NCBI RefSeq assembly: GCF_000166195.2
Contig: NZ_CM001403.1
Location: 7,490,877 to 7,554,876 of the forward strand
Direction of reading: 5' to 3'
Length of the DNA: 64,000 nt
From: Mucilaginibacter paludis DSM 18603
Lineage (GTDB): Bacteria; Bacteroidota; Bacteroidia; Sphingobacteriales; Sphingobacteriaceae
Part shown: one piece after another, positions 52,454-61,972 of the stretch
Layout: every line of letters starts with the position of its first letter
How positions within the stretch are numbered: position 1 is the first letter of the stretch
Made by a program: the position numbers and the translations under genes
The notes under the pieces: generated by a model
What the model saw: only the letters and a program-made list of their open reading frames with translations
Database searches by the model: none
Told to the model about the DNA's origin: nothing

Positions 52454-53227
52454 TTACCTGTCCCCCTTAATCTCAGTTTTAAGCATCTTTAACTCGGCTA
52501 CGATAATAAAACTTACAATAACCAGGAATGCCCAGGAGCTTAATTTTTGCAGATTCACCATTGTCCAGCCTTTGTGTTGATAAGCGTATTGCCAGGCACC
52601 GAGTTTGGTAGCCGCGTTTTCGGCTATCCAAATAAAAAAGCCAATTAAAAAGAAGGCGATGATCACGGGTATACGGTAAATTTTGCCTTCGATATGGAAT
52701 AACACTACCGAGCGGATAAAAGCAGCAAGTACCAATAAGCCGATGAGGTAGCGCATATCGTGAATAAAATGGTTGGTAAAAAAGTTAACATAAATAAGCG
52801 CAGCAACTATCCTGGCCCAGATATGTTGTGGCCAATGGATAATCTGTATATCTAAACGCCGCCAGGCCTGGCACATAAAGCTGGCTACGCTGGCATACAT
52901 AAAGCCACTGTATAAAGGCACTCCGAAAAATTTGGTATGAGCAGCCTCCGGATAACTCCATGAGCCCACGTATACTTTAAAGAGTTCCATCATCAAGCCG
53001 AGCAAATGGAATACACCTATCACCAATACCTCACCCTTAGTTTCCAGTTTAGTAAAATACATAACCAGCTGGATCAGTATACACATCATCAGCATAAAAT
53101 CATACCGGGGCAACCAACCTGTAAACAGGTGCGATAGCGCCAGCGAAAGAAATATTAAGGCCGGAAACAAACAGGATAATGCCTGCTGAACACCAAAAAG
53201 CCAGAGTTGGCGAAGAGCTATTTTCAT
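52454..53227 (-). CDS. DUF817 integral membrane protein
   Basis: A 257-residue protein with about seven or eight membrane helices (for example SCLFPALIFLSLALSHLF, IPVIIAFFLIGFFIWIAENA, SSWAFLVIVSFIIVAELKML). The ends WIAENAATKLGAWQYAYQ and GWTMVNLQKLSSWAFLVI are the DUF817 hallmark. It follows the DUF2236 gene: the ATG at 53227 lies 12 bases after that stop, and an in-frame TTG at 53242 would overlap it by 4 bases. The role is unknown; tight coupling suggests it works with the oxygenase. Confidence 0.88.
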   Translation of the reverse strand: MKIALRQLWLFGVQQALSCLFPALIFLSLALSHLFTGWLPRYDFMLMMCILIQLVMYFTKLETKGEVLVIGVFHLLGLMMELFKVYVGSWSYPEAAHTKFFGVPLYSGFMYASVASFMCQAWRRLDIQIIHWPQHIWARIVAALIYVNFFTNHFIHDMRYLIGLLVLAAFIRSVVLFHIEGKIYRIPVIIAFFLIGFFIWIAENAATKLGAWQYAYQHKGWTMVNLQKLSSWAFLVIVSFIIVAELKMLKTEIKGDR

Positions 53228-53238
53228 TGAATGGTACT

Positions 53239-54000
53239 TCAATCGGCTATGTCCAGGTCCATGATCTGCGCTTTATAAGCTGGCGGAAGAATGGCGTTTT
53301 TTAATATCCCTTCCAGCTTGATTGTACGTGCAAGGCGGTATAGGCCCACTACGGGATATAACCAGCGTATACCACCTAAATTAAGTAATTGATTTACCTT
53401 TTTAGGTACTACCAAAACCTGGGCCTGTTTAAGCGCCTGGTATCTTGCGGAGCCCAGATGTTTCAGGTATTGCTGATACAGGTTGACCGTAAATTTGCTG
53501 CGAACCAGGTTTTCCTGAAGATGTTGCTCGCGCATGCTTTGCCATTGCTTAAAGTTAAGGGGTAAGCCTGCCAGGCGCATATGCAAGCCTACCTGGTAAA
53601 ACACAGCGAAAATATCTTCTTTTTCTGCTATCGATAATTTGCGTTCCAATAGTTCGAAAGAGCGGATAGAGTAATCGATCAGCATAAACAATACGTCCCG
53701 GTAGGCCCAGTCAGGTATTTTTTCGCCCCGGCTTTGTTCAACACCTTGATGGATGGCTGTAATTTGATCGATGGTTTTAATCGCATTGTCGTATTCTGAA
53801 AAAATGATTTGCCTCGCGTAAGCCACTGTAGAAAACAACCTGCCTAAGGGATCCGATGGCAGTCTTCCCGTAAAATAAAGCCAGTCCACAGCCTTGTTCA
53901 AAGCAAATTCGGCAGAGGCGCCAGCAAAAATGAACAGTATGGTATCGCCCTTACCCCAAATTTGGCGCACTATTGATTTTTTATCAACGAAGTATTTCAT
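53239..54000 (-). CDS. DUF2236 (MpaB-type) oxygenase family protein
   Basis: A 253-residue protein of the DUF2236 family, which includes heme-containing MpaB-type and rubber (latex-clearing) oxygenases. Markers are KGDTILFIFAGASAEFALNK, GRLPSDPLGRLFSTVAYARQ and FYQVGLHMRLAGLP, the helical core that carries the heme ligands in studied members. It has no signal peptide. First gene of a pair with a DUF817 membrane protein. An inverted repeat at 54017-54035 lies directly upstream. The substrate is unknown. Confidence 0.85.
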   Translation of the reverse strand: MKYFVDKKSIVRQIWGKGDTILFIFAGASAEFALNKAVDWLYFTGRLPSDPLGRLFSTVAYARQIIFSEYDNAIKTIDQITAIHQGVEQSRGEKIPDWAYRDVLFMLIDYSIRSFELLERKLSIAEKEDIFAVFYQVGLHMRLAGLPLNFKQWQSMREQHLQENLVRSKFTVNLYQQYLKHLGSARYQALKQAQVLVVPKKVNQLLNLGGIRWLYPVVGLYRLARTIKLEGILKNAILPPAYKAQIMDLDIAD

Positions 54001-54016
54001 TGTTTATATTTAAAAG

Positions 54017-54035
54017 TACTTTGAATTACAAAGTA
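54017..54035. promoter_or_regulatory. Inverted repeat upstream of the DUF2236-DUF817 operon
   Basis: TACTTTG (54017-54023) and CAAAGTA (54029-54035) with a 5-base centre, 17 bases before the start codon. Candidate operator. The rest of the 262-base gap is AT-rich. Confidence 0.45.
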
Positions 54036-54148
54036 ACTGATGTTTTTTGAGCTTTGCAAGGATAATGGTGTCGCAATAAATTATACTTTTAAAAGGACGG
54101 ACTTTATTGTGGCTAAAATTTCGGCTTTAGAGTAATTGAATTTACTGC

Positions 54149-54171
54149 TTAAAAAGCGTATCACTTTTTAA
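54149..54171 (-). terminator. AT-rich hairpin downstream of the antiporter gene
   Basis: TTAAAAAG (54149-54156) and CTTTTTAA (54164-54171), 7-base loop, about 90 bases past the antiporter stop. Weak terminator candidate. Confidence 0.35.
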
Positions 54172-54262
54172 ACAAAGCGATAACAACTATAAGGAGATAA
54201 CCCTAAATCAAGATTAATAAAACCAATTGATTTTCTCTGTTTGATAGTATTAACCCATGTAG

Positions 54263-55879
54263 TTATTCTTCGCCCAAACTAAAATGCTGACGTAGCTTTT
54301 CTTCTTCCAGATCAAGCAGTTCCAGTTGTTGGCGAACGATGTCGTCGTCAATGTTTTCTTTTTTATTAAGCGTGAGCAATAGTTTACGTTGTTCGCCCGT
54401 CAGGTGAGTCATAATTTTTCGGTATTCATCATAATATTCGTCTGCGCGCTGCTGATTACCGTCCTGCTCCCAATCTTTTAGCAATTCCATGTCTGTTTCC
54501 AGTTTGAGTTTCAACGAAACTACCATATTATTTTGCTGAGCTTGTTGTGGATATTGCTCTTTTAGTATGGTTAAGGCGAGGTTAGAGAGCTTTTTCCTGA
54601 CCATTTGTTTTTGCTGTTCGAATGATACGGTATAATCTGGGTCGGGCATATTAACCCATTTTACTAAGGCTGGCAAGGTTAGTCCCTGCAAAATGAGCGA
54701 TACCAAAATTACGGTGAAGGTAATGAACAGGATCAGGCTTCGGTATGGAAATGGTTGCCCGGAGCTCAGCGCCACCGGGATACTTAAAGCCGCGGCCAGC
54801 GATACAACGCCACGCATGCCCGTCCATCCAAATAGTATCGGGGCACGCCAACCCGGCGTTGGGTCGGCTACGGTAATAATTTTGCTCATCAACATGGTGA
54901 TTAGCGTTGCGCCAAATGTGCTGGCAAATCGTGTTGCGATAAGCACTCCGTTGATAATCAAGCTATAAATTATAGCTGATTGCAGTCCATCACGGCCCAG
55001 ATCTTTAACAATCATCGGGAACTCTAATCCAATCAGGATGAAAACGAATCCGTTAAGTACAAACGCCACGGCTTCCCATACATTAATGCCTTGTAAACGG
55101 CTGCGGTTTGATAAAAAACTATGCCGTTGTGCCGATAAGAACAAGCCACCGCTTACTACGGCCAGTACGCCCGAAAAATGAAACTCTTCTGCCGTGATGT
55201 ACATGGCATAGGGTGTGATGAAAGTAAGCACCACATCCATATTGGCCGATGTGGGCAGCCATCTGTGCATGGCATAAAATAAAAGAGCTATCACGAGGCC
55301 TATAGCAATCCCCATCACAATAACCAATACAAAACTTACGGCAGCCTGGCTAAAAACAAAACTGCCTGTCAATACAGCTGCCAGCGCAAACCTGAAAACC
55401 ACCAAACTGGAAGCATCGTTCATCAAACTTTCGCCCTCCACTATCGTGATAAATCGTTTGGGTACTTTGATGTTCTTTAATATCGCGCTGGCCGAAACAG
55501 CATCCGGTGGCGAAACAATTCCGCCTAATAAAAACCCGGTTGCTAAACTGAACCCAGGTATAAGTGCCGATGATACAAAGGCCACCACGCACGAAGTAAT
55601 GATAACAACGGGAAAGGCAAAACTACTGATTACCCGGCGCCATTTCCAAAAATCTTTCCATGACGTGTTCCAGGCCGATTCATAAAGGAGTGGCGGCAAA
55701 AAAATCACAAAAATAAGTTCGGGTTTTATTTCTATGCCACGTAAAAAAGGTACAAAACCAAGCGGCAAACCAATCAAAACCAGTAAAATAGGATAAGCTA
55801 TTTTTATTTTTTGTGCCAGCATAACCGTGAACAAAATAATGATTAGCAGGCAGGTGTATTGAATAACAATTTGATGCAT
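54263..55879 (-). CDS. CPA1-family Na+/H+ antiporter
   Basis: Inner-membrane cation/proton antiporter of 538 residues with about twelve membrane helices and a cytoplasmic helical C-terminal region (about 405-538). Transport-core motifs are GGIVSPPDAVSASAIL, VEGESLMNDASSLVVFRFAL and FGWTGMRGVVSLAAAL, with the conserved Asp residues of sodium/proton exchangers. Used for pH and sodium homeostasis. Single gene. Confidence 0.95.
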   Translation of the reverse strand: MHQIVIQYTCLLIIILFTVMLAQKIKIAYPILLVLIGLPLGFVPFLRGIEIKPELIFVIFLPPLLYESAWNTSWKDFWKWRRVISSFAFPVVIITSCVVAFVSSALIPGFSLATGFLLGGIVSPPDAVSASAILKNIKVPKRFITIVEGESLMNDASSLVVFRFALAAVLTGSFVFSQAAVSFVLVIVMGIAIGLVIALLFYAMHRWLPTSANMDVVLTFITPYAMYITAEEFHFSGVLAVVSGGLFLSAQRHSFLSNRSRLQGINVWEAVAFVLNGFVFILIGLEFPMIVKDLGRDGLQSAIIYSLIINGVLIATRFASTFGATLITMLMSKIITVADPTPGWRAPILFGWTGMRGVVSLAAALSIPVALSSGQPFPYRSLILFITFTVILVSLILQGLTLPALVKWVNMPDPDYTVSFEQQKQMVRKKLSNLALTILKEQYPQQAQQNNMVVSLKLKLETDMELLKDWEQDGNQQRADEYYDEYRKIMTHLTGEQRKLLLTLNKKENIDDDIVRQQLELLDLEEEKLRQHFSLGEE

Positions 55880-55976
55880 AAACTAAAACACAATAATTAC
55901 GAATATATCATGACTACAGCCAGGGCGCTGGTATGTTATGCTTTTCTAAAAAAATATAGGCTCTAAACCTTAAAGA

Positions 55977-56819
55977 TCAATTACTGAGCAGATACTTGAA
56001 CGTGAACTGTGGGGAATATCCTAATAGTTTCTTTGCCTTGTCTGTAACATAAATCCTGTCGATACTTTTGGGGAACGACCAATTCTTTGCTCGGTAAATA
56101 TCAGCAGCTTCCGGGTACATCTTAAGGATAACTTCAACCGGGTTGTCCTTCAATATTTTTAAATCATCTTTGGTAAATGGGCTGCTACTCGCAATATTAA
56201 AAATCTCGAAATCTTCAAAATGATGCTGCAAGGCTAAGTACAGCGCCTCTGCTCCGTCGCGCTCGTCAAGACCACGATACAGCCGGTGATTAGCTTGCAG
56301 GTTGCTCTCTTCAGGTAAGAAGCGTCCAACCCGGTACACCGAAGTTTGCAGGCCCTCTTTATAAAAAAAATCTCTACATAATTGCTCAGCCGCCTGTTTG
56401 GTAATGTCATAGATATCCCTTGGCCGTTCAGGTAACAGCTCGTCTACCCAAACAGCCTGTACCGGATTGACCATTGCATCGCCATAAATGGAGGTAGTAC
56501 TGATATAAAGAAACTGCTTAATACCGAGCTGAACTGAGGCGTTTAATAAATTTAATGTACCGTAAATATTAGTATCAATAAACTCCTCTCTCGGATAGTT
56601 TAGATCATAATGTTTACCATGAATTGCCGCCGTATGAATAATAGCGTCAATATCCTGGCAAGCTTGATTAACCTGATCCTTATGTTTTATATCGAGAATT
56701 AAATCGGTAGTGGAACTGGGAATGAGGTCGGCACCGATGGCTTGCACACTTGCTGCCTTTAGCTTGGCCATAACTGCCGCCCCGAGTTTACCTGCCGAAC
56801 CGGTAACCAATACTTTCAT
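55977..56819 (-). CDS. NAD-dependent epimerase/dehydratase
   Basis: Extended-SDR protein of 280 residues: cofactor motif VTGSAGKLGAAVMAKL, DLILDIKH, IIHTAAIHG, and active-site Tyr-x3-Lys in IYDITKQAAEQL with STTSIYG before it. The C-terminal part is sugar-epimerase-like. No nucleotide-sugar cluster surrounds it, so the substrate is unknown. Confidence 0.92.
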   Translation of the reverse strand: MKVLVTGSAGKLGAAVMAKLKAASVQAIGADLIPSSTTDLILDIKHKDQVNQACQDIDAIIHTAAIHGKHYDLNYPREEFIDTNIYGTLNLLNASVQLGIKQFLYISTTSIYGDAMVNPVQAVWVDELLPERPRDIYDITKQAAEQLCRDFFYKEGLQTSVYRVGRFLPEESNLQANHRLYRGLDERDGAEALYLALQHHFEDFEIFNIASSSPFTKDDLKILKDNPVEVILKMYPEAADIYRAKNWSFPKSIDRIYVTDKAKKLLGYSPQFTFKYLLSN

Positions 56820-56959
56820 AGCTGTTTTTTTTTCTAAAATACTAATAAGTTAAGCGTACTTAGTCTATAGTCGGGAGTGAAATTTGTCTTTGATTGAACA
56901 TTAATGATTTTCGACCTAAGCTTAACCGGGATTTTATAATTGCCCCAGCTGTACACAAC

Positions 56960-56987
56960 AAAACCCGGCATGGATATACCGGGTTTT
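56960..56987 (-). terminator. Terminator after the SDR gene at 57010
   Basis: AAAACCCGG (56960-56968) / CCGGGTTTT (56979-56987), 10-base loop. A- and T-rich flanks let it act in both directions; it follows the SDR stop by about 20 bases. Confidence 0.85.
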
Positions 56988-57009
56988 ATTACCAGAAGCT
57001 TTAAAGTTG

Positions 57010-57819
57010 CTATTTAATACCGTAATGGTCGTTCATTAGTTTTTCAAATAACGAGCCTGGCAATATCCGTTTTAACGTGGGTGCAATAGTTTGGCCAACC
57101 TGCCCAACCAGGTAGCGGTGCGATGGGTTTGATGCATCAACAATTTTGCATAACTGTTTAGCAAGCGACTCCGGGCTTGGCGCTATACTTTCATCCTTTT
57201 CCATGGCAGCTACAGCAGCGTTATACTCTTGCTCAAGCTTCTCATTTTTTATGGTAAAAGGTATTTTGCTACGGTTTTGGCTAAAGTCGGATTTAAAATC
57301 ACCGGGATTGATGATCGATACTTTAATACCTGTGTTGCGCAGCTCCATGCGTAAGCTTTGCGAGTAACCTTCAATAGCATATTTTGAAGCGCTGTACATG
57401 CTTTGATAAGGCAAGCCGAATAAACCTGCCAGCGAACTGATATTAACAATTAAACCTTGCCCTTTAGCTATCATGCCTGGCAAAACGGCACCGCACATTC
57501 TAACAACGCCAAAAAAGTTTACTTCAAACTGCTCTTTTGCATTTTCAACCGGCATGGCGTATGCTGGTCCGGCTACGCCGTTACCTGCATTATTTACAAG
57601 TACGTCCAGTTTTCCTTCAGCTTTAATAATCGCGTCAATAGCGGCTTTTACCGAATCATCCTGAGTAACATCCAATTCAATGGGCTTAAACGGTGTGCCT
57701 TTCAATCTTTTCAAATCACGGGCCGAGCCGTATACAATATGGCCATTAGCCTGTAGTGCGTTTGCACAGGCTAAACCTATACCCGATGATGCCCCTGTTA
57801 CAAGAATTACTTTTTTCAT
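57010..57819 (-). CDS. SDR-family oxidoreductase
   Basis: Classical short-chain dehydrogenase, 269 residues: VTGASSGIGLACANAL (about 6-21), NNAGNGVAGP, Ser in NISSLAG and Tyr-x3-Lys in YSASKYAIEGYSQSLRMEL. Arg in GSARDLKRL suggests NADP. The C-terminal tail resembles retinol-dehydrogenase-like SDRs. Single gene; substrate unknown. A structured hairpin lies upstream at 57906. Confidence 0.93.
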   Translation of the reverse strand: MKKVILVTGASSGIGLACANALQANGHIVYGSARDLKRLKGTPFKPIELDVTQDDSVKAAIDAIIKAEGKLDVLVNNAGNGVAGPAYAMPVENAKEQFEVNFFGVVRMCGAVLPGMIAKGQGLIVNISSLAGLFGLPYQSMYSASKYAIEGYSQSLRMELRNTGIKVSIINPGDFKSDFSQNRSKIPFTIKNEKLEQEYNAAVAAMEKDESIAPSPESLAKQLCKIVDASNPSHRYLVGQVGQTIAPTLKRILPGSLFEKLMNDHYGIK

Positions 57820-57905
57820 TGATGAATTGATATTGATGCTGATGTATTGATTTAAAATTAGACATGTAAAGATGCAAATTAAAAAACAAGGTGGAAATTT
57901 GTTTT

Positions 57906-57946
57906 GCGCTTATCTCCAAACGCCCAATAGGCATTTGGTTAAGCGC
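57906..57946. other. Long interrupted hairpin between two minus-strand genes
   Basis: Three stacked arms pair in order: GCGCTTA (57906-57912) with TAAGCGC (57940-57946), CCAAA with TTTGG, and GCC with GGC around CAATA. There is no T-run, so it is not a standard terminator. It lies 25 bases past the phosphoesterase stop and about 90 bases before the SDR start. Confidence 0.5.
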
Positions 57947-57971
57947 TAAACTCAGTACTCTTGACTTAAAA

Positions 57972-60698
57972 TCAATCGTCGGCATCTTTACCGGCTAACT
58001 TAGCCGGATATGGTTTTTTGCCCTTGGCTGCAAACCAGAGTATCCTGTTCAGCACATCATCATTCCCGCCGTCAATGTGGTCGTACTCCGGCCTTGACGA
58101 TTGTATGGCATAGTGTAATGCCGCGCCTTTCAACATGGATAATTTAGGATTCATGGTATTGATCGGAATCCGGTTATCCAGGTGTTGATAAACATAAGCA
58201 GCTGGTTTATTGGTGAAGCAATCAAACATAGGCAGGGCGGTGGCATCAATAATGTTCATGGGAGGCAGGCCGAGTATTTGCTCAATAGAGCGTACCATAC
58301 AGGTTTGGTTATAGTTTTTACTTACTTTACCCTGCAATCTGCTGTAAGGGCTTATCACAAAACCCGTGGTACGGTAGGCAGACACATGGTCCCAGCCGGC
58401 CTGCGAGTCATCTTCGGTAACAAAGATAACCGTGTTTTTCCAGAACCTGCTTTTAGATACTGCCTCAACTATGCGGCCGAGGGCCAGGTCGTTATCAGCT
58501 ATCATCGCCTCAGGCGTAGGCATGCCGGGCCTGGTACCAACGGTATGGTCTGACGATAGCGCCATGATCATCAGTTGCGGTAGCTTATCACCTGGCATTT
58601 TCTCATAGGCATTAAGTTCTTTGATGAAGGTTGAGGCGCGTAGCTGTTCGTTGATTTTGTGCTCGTCGGATCCGGGGAAGTTTTGCGATAGCATGGGCCG
58701 CACCCGCGATATGGTGCTGGTATTTGTAAATTGAAACGGTTTACCCGCCATGTAATCATTATAGATATCTGTCCAAGTGAGCTTATTATTAAATCGGGGC
58801 TGGCAGGCCTCGCCATAAATCCTGACGGATTTACCATGATCGGCCGCGTTGTTCCAGATAAAACCGTTACCATCATAAACCAGCGCGTCTTCCTGCACGT
58901 GCGGGTAACTTCTAAACCATGATCGTACGCTTTTTTCTACATAATCGGTTACCATGGCAGCATCAGTCCATTGGTGCCCTTCAGCAGAGCATTTTCCCGA
59001 CGCGTAATAGTTATCAAGCAGCAAAAAGTTGCGGGCTATGTTATGTTGATTAGGGGTAACCGTATCACCATAAATACAAAGTGATTTCATCCCGTTACCC
59101 TCCGGCATATCGCCCAAAACCTGGTCGTAAGTGCGGTTTTCTTTGATGATATACAAAACGTGGTTAAATACCGATGGTTCGCCTATGCGTTCTGGTATTG
59201 GCCGAGGCGCTATATTTTTGCGTGGTAGTAATTGTGCAATTTGCTGTCTGAAACTTAAATTAAGATTTTTTACCCTGTTAGTATATTGCTGCAATAGCGC
59301 GGCATCCGGCAATGGAATGATAGATACCGTTGCTTTTTGATGATGCGAATTGTACGCGCCCGGGCCCTGGTTGGCCAAATTAGTAACGGGGTCTGGTGTG
59401 TCAATTTCCTTGCTGTTGATGCGTGAGCCCTCGCCCTCCAAATTAGTTACAAATAAAATGTTGCCATCAACGGCCAGGCCGCCGGGATAAGCCTCGGTGG
59501 GTATAAATCCCTCAACGGTGGTATTTCCGGTAGTGTTATTTGATACCCATTTGCTTAACTTAATTACAGCCACAGCATTATCAAGCCCATTGGCCACGTA
59601 AAGCGTAGTACCGCTGGCGTTAATGGCCAAAGCGTTGGGCGTATCGCCTATGTAGCTTTTTTTACCGGGGTTAAGTTTTACGTCTATCTGTTCTACCGGT
59701 TGAAGCGTAATGGTGGATAGCACAGATACCATATCGCTGTTGCCATTGGCTACGTAAATAAAGGCCTCATCCGGGCTGCTGATGATGGCGTTAGGGTGCA
59801 GGCCAACCTTAATTTCTTTAATGGCATTACCCGTTTCCAGGTTAATTACACTTACGGTACCTTGAGCTATGGCACCGGTTTTAGGGTCAATATATGCTTT
59901 GCCGTACGGCACACCAGCCGTTTCGCGGTTAATGGTATCAATTGCCTCCGGTCCGGCCCAATTGGTTACAAAGGCCTTGTTTTTTGCAATCACTATCCCG
60001 TAAGGGGCAACACCGGTTGTTTTGGTCCAAATGGTTTTGCCGCTTGCCAGGTTAATTTTCACAAGCTGGTTATTGCCGTTTAAAACCACGTATAAATAAG
60101 GGCTGCCGTTTTCATAGTTAACGGCAATATCATTAGGTAAAGCCAGCGGCGATTCGCCTTCGGGTTTAAAGCTAAAAGTATTTTTTATGCTGATTTTGTT
60201 TTCCTGAAGTATCCCCTGGAAAACATATGATTTTGATTCTTTCCCCTTGCCAACTGCGGCGCTCCAAAATAGCTGTGTTTCGTTAGCTAACTTCAATACC
60301 TTAAGCCCGGAGTAAGTGCTGTTGAGCCCTTTGTATAATGGGTTTTCTTTATAGGTCCATCGGCTAACAACTTTAGCGGTAACGGTATCAATTATAGCAA
60401 TGCCATACCTGTCTTCAACTGCAATTTTTGGGCTTCCGGGTATCAGCCGCACATCCATACCATGATTTTCCTCATCGTTGTCTCCAAAATAAACTACCCG
60501 GCCTGCGGGGGCAATTACCCGGTTATAGGGCATCAGTACCGGTAAAATATGGCGGTTAAGTGTACTGTCATCATAGTTGCTATGCATATTGGCCTGCTCA
60601 TTGTTAGCAGGTTTACTTTTGGTAGTTACACTATGACAGGCTGTTATCAGGCTGGTGACGGAAATAGATAGAAAAGCAACGGATACGAATCTCCTCAT
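57972..60698 (-). CDS. YncE-like propeller / phosphoesterase fusion lipoprotein
   Basis: A 908-residue exported protein with a lipobox-like LITAC. The N-terminal half (about 65-440) is a beta-propeller with surface-layer/YncE repeats (KAFVTNWAGPEAIDTINR, AFIYVANGNSDMVSVLSTI, TTLYVANGLDNAVAVIKL). The C-terminal half (about 515-880) is a phosphoesterase of the phospholipase C/acid phosphatase superfamily with IIKENRTYDQVLGDMPEG, ALSSDHTVGTRPGM and VTEDDSQAGWDHVSAYR. Bifunctional proteins of this layout are common in Bacteroidota. The substrate is unknown. Confidence 0.92.
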   Translation of the reverse strand: MRRFVSVAFLSISVTSLITACHSVTTKSKPANNEQANMHSNYDDSTLNRHILPVLMPYNRVIAPAGRVVYFGDNDEENHGMDVRLIPGSPKIAVEDRYGIAIIDTVTAKVVSRWTYKENPLYKGLNSTYSGLKVLKLANETQLFWSAAVGKGKESKSYVFQGILQENKISIKNTFSFKPEGESPLALPNDIAVNYENGSPYLYVVLNGNNQLVKINLASGKTIWTKTTGVAPYGIVIAKNKAFVTNWAGPEAIDTINRETAGVPYGKAYIDPKTGAIAQGTVSVINLETGNAIKEIKVGLHPNAIISSPDEAFIYVANGNSDMVSVLSTITLQPVEQIDVKLNPGKKSYIGDTPNALAINASGTTLYVANGLDNAVAVIKLSKWVSNNTTGNTTVEGFIPTEAYPGGLAVDGNILFVTNLEGEGSRINSKEIDTPDPVTNLANQGPGAYNSHHQKATVSIIPLPDAALLQQYTNRVKNLNLSFRQQIAQLLPRKNIAPRPIPERIGEPSVFNHVLYIIKENRTYDQVLGDMPEGNGMKSLCIYGDTVTPNQHNIARNFLLLDNYYASGKCSAEGHQWTDAAMVTDYVEKSVRSWFRSYPHVQEDALVYDGNGFIWNNAADHGKSVRIYGEACQPRFNNKLTWTDIYNDYMAGKPFQFTNTSTISRVRPMLSQNFPGSDEHKINEQLRASTFIKELNAYEKMPGDKLPQLMIMALSSDHTVGTRPGMPTPEAMIADNDLALGRIVEAVSKSRFWKNTVIFVTEDDSQAGWDHVSAYRTTGFVISPYSRLQGKVSKNYNQTCMVRSIEQILGLPPMNIIDATALPMFDCFTNKPAAYVYQHLDNRIPINTMNPKLSMLKGAALHYAIQSSRPEYDHIDGGNDDVLNRILWFAAKGKKPYPAKLAGKDADD

Positions 60699-60852
60699 GG
60701 TGTTGTTAAATTACTGGCGATAAAAATAAACTATAAGCAGTTAATACACATTAACAAATAAAAAACTATTTAAAAACTTGTTAGCCGATATGGAAGTAAA
60801 AGGCCATTTGTGTTGGTGATTAGTTGTTGTTAGCAGGGTATATTTTATTAAT

Positions 60853-60906
60853 TCTGATTTTTATATCGGTGTTTGTTTAAAAAATCAGATATTCCCTTTC
60901 TGATTT
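60853..60906. promoter_or_regulatory. Three TCTGATTT boxes in the divergent region
   Basis: TCTGATTTTT (60853-60862) is inverted at 60880-60889 (AAAAATCAGA) and repeated directly at 60898-60906 (TTCTGATTT). They lie 20-70 bases before the LD-carboxypeptidase start. Possible regulator sites. Confidence 0.4.
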
Positions 60907-60923
60907 AATTTGGAAGTACATTA

Positions 60924-61949
60924 ATGAACAGAAAATATTTTATCTCATCTGTGGTTGCAGCGGGAGTAGGCCTGTCAACTTTGGAGGCGCTTGCGCTCCC
61001 GGCGAAAGGCGAAAAAATAGGAAGGCATAAAATCCCTCCCTTTTTAAAGTCGGGCGATTGTATTGGCATTAGCAGCCCGGCGGGATTTATGAGTTTGGAG
61101 GCGATAACACCGGCAGTACAATTGATGGAAAGCTGGGGTTTTAAGGTGTTGATAGGTACAACAGTAGGCAAAAGGGATTTTACCTATGGTGGTACGGATG
61201 AAGAAAGGCTGGCAGACTTTCAGCAGATGCTTGATAATCCGGATATCAAAGCGGTGATGTGCGCCCGGGGAGGTTATGGCCTGGTGAGGATTATTGACCG
61301 GCTTAATTTTAAGCATTTTGTGAACAGGCCTAAATGGATTATCGGCTTTAGCGATGTTACCGTACTGCATTGCCATATCAATCAAAATTTTGGAATTGCC
61401 AGTGTACATTCTAAAATGTGCAACAGTTTCCCCGACGATTGGGCCACGGCAGAACCTATACAAGTATCAACCATTTTATCCATAAAGCAGGCATTAATGG
61501 GAGAGGAGCTTCGATACCCTGCCCCGGCGGCGCTCGCAAACCGCGCCGGAAGGGTAGAGGGTAAATTGGTTGGGGGCAATTTAAGTATAGTTGCCAACCT
61601 TGCCGGCACACCCTCGGACCTGGTGACTAAACATAAAATTTTATTTTTGGAAGATACCGGGGAGTATTTGTACAATATTGATCGGATGTTCTGGAACCTG
61701 AAGCGCACGGGCAAGCTAACCAAACTTGCCGGGTTAATTATTGGCGGCTTTAAAGTAAAGCCAGACGATCCGGGAGAGGAATTTGGCAAAACCGTTTACC
61801 AAATTGTGATGGAAAAAGTAAAGGACTATGATTACCCGGTTTGCTTTGATTTTCCGGTGGGGCATCAAAGAAACAACTTCGCCCTGAGATGCGGGATGCC
61901 GCATTTGCTGGATGTTAGTTTGGACGGGAGTACCCTAAGTACCATTTAA
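60924..61949 (+). CDS. S66 LD-carboxypeptidase-like protein
   Basis: Serine peptidase of family S66 that trims the terminal D-Ala from murein tetrapeptides, 341 residues. The Ser-Glu-His triad lies in GFSDVTVLHCHI, FLEDTGEYLYNIDRMFWNL and FPVGHQRNNFAL. The N-terminus (MNRKYFISSVVAAGVGLSTLEALA) looks like a signal sequence, so this copy is probably exported, unlike the cytoplasmic LdcA of Escherichia coli. Divergent from the phosphoesterase and convergent with the SDR that ends at 61973. Confidence 0.93.
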   Translation: MNRKYFISSVVAAGVGLSTLEALALPAKGEKIGRHKIPPFLKSGDCIGISSPAGFMSLEAITPAVQLMESWGFKVLIGTTVGKRDFTYGGTDEERLADFQQMLDNPDIKAVMCARGGYGLVRIIDRLNFKHFVNRPKWIIGFSDVTVLHCHINQNFGIASVHSKMCNSFPDDWATAEPIQVSTILSIKQALMGEELRYPAPAALANRAGRVEGKLVGGNLSIVANLAGTPSDLVTKHKILFLEDTGEYLYNIDRMFWNLKRTGKLTKLAGLIIGGFKVKPDDPGEEFGKTVYQIVMEKVKDYDYPVCFDFPVGHQRNNFALRCGMPHLLDVSLDGSTLSTI

Positions 61950-61972
61950 CGCCCGGTGAATAGCTGTTGAAA

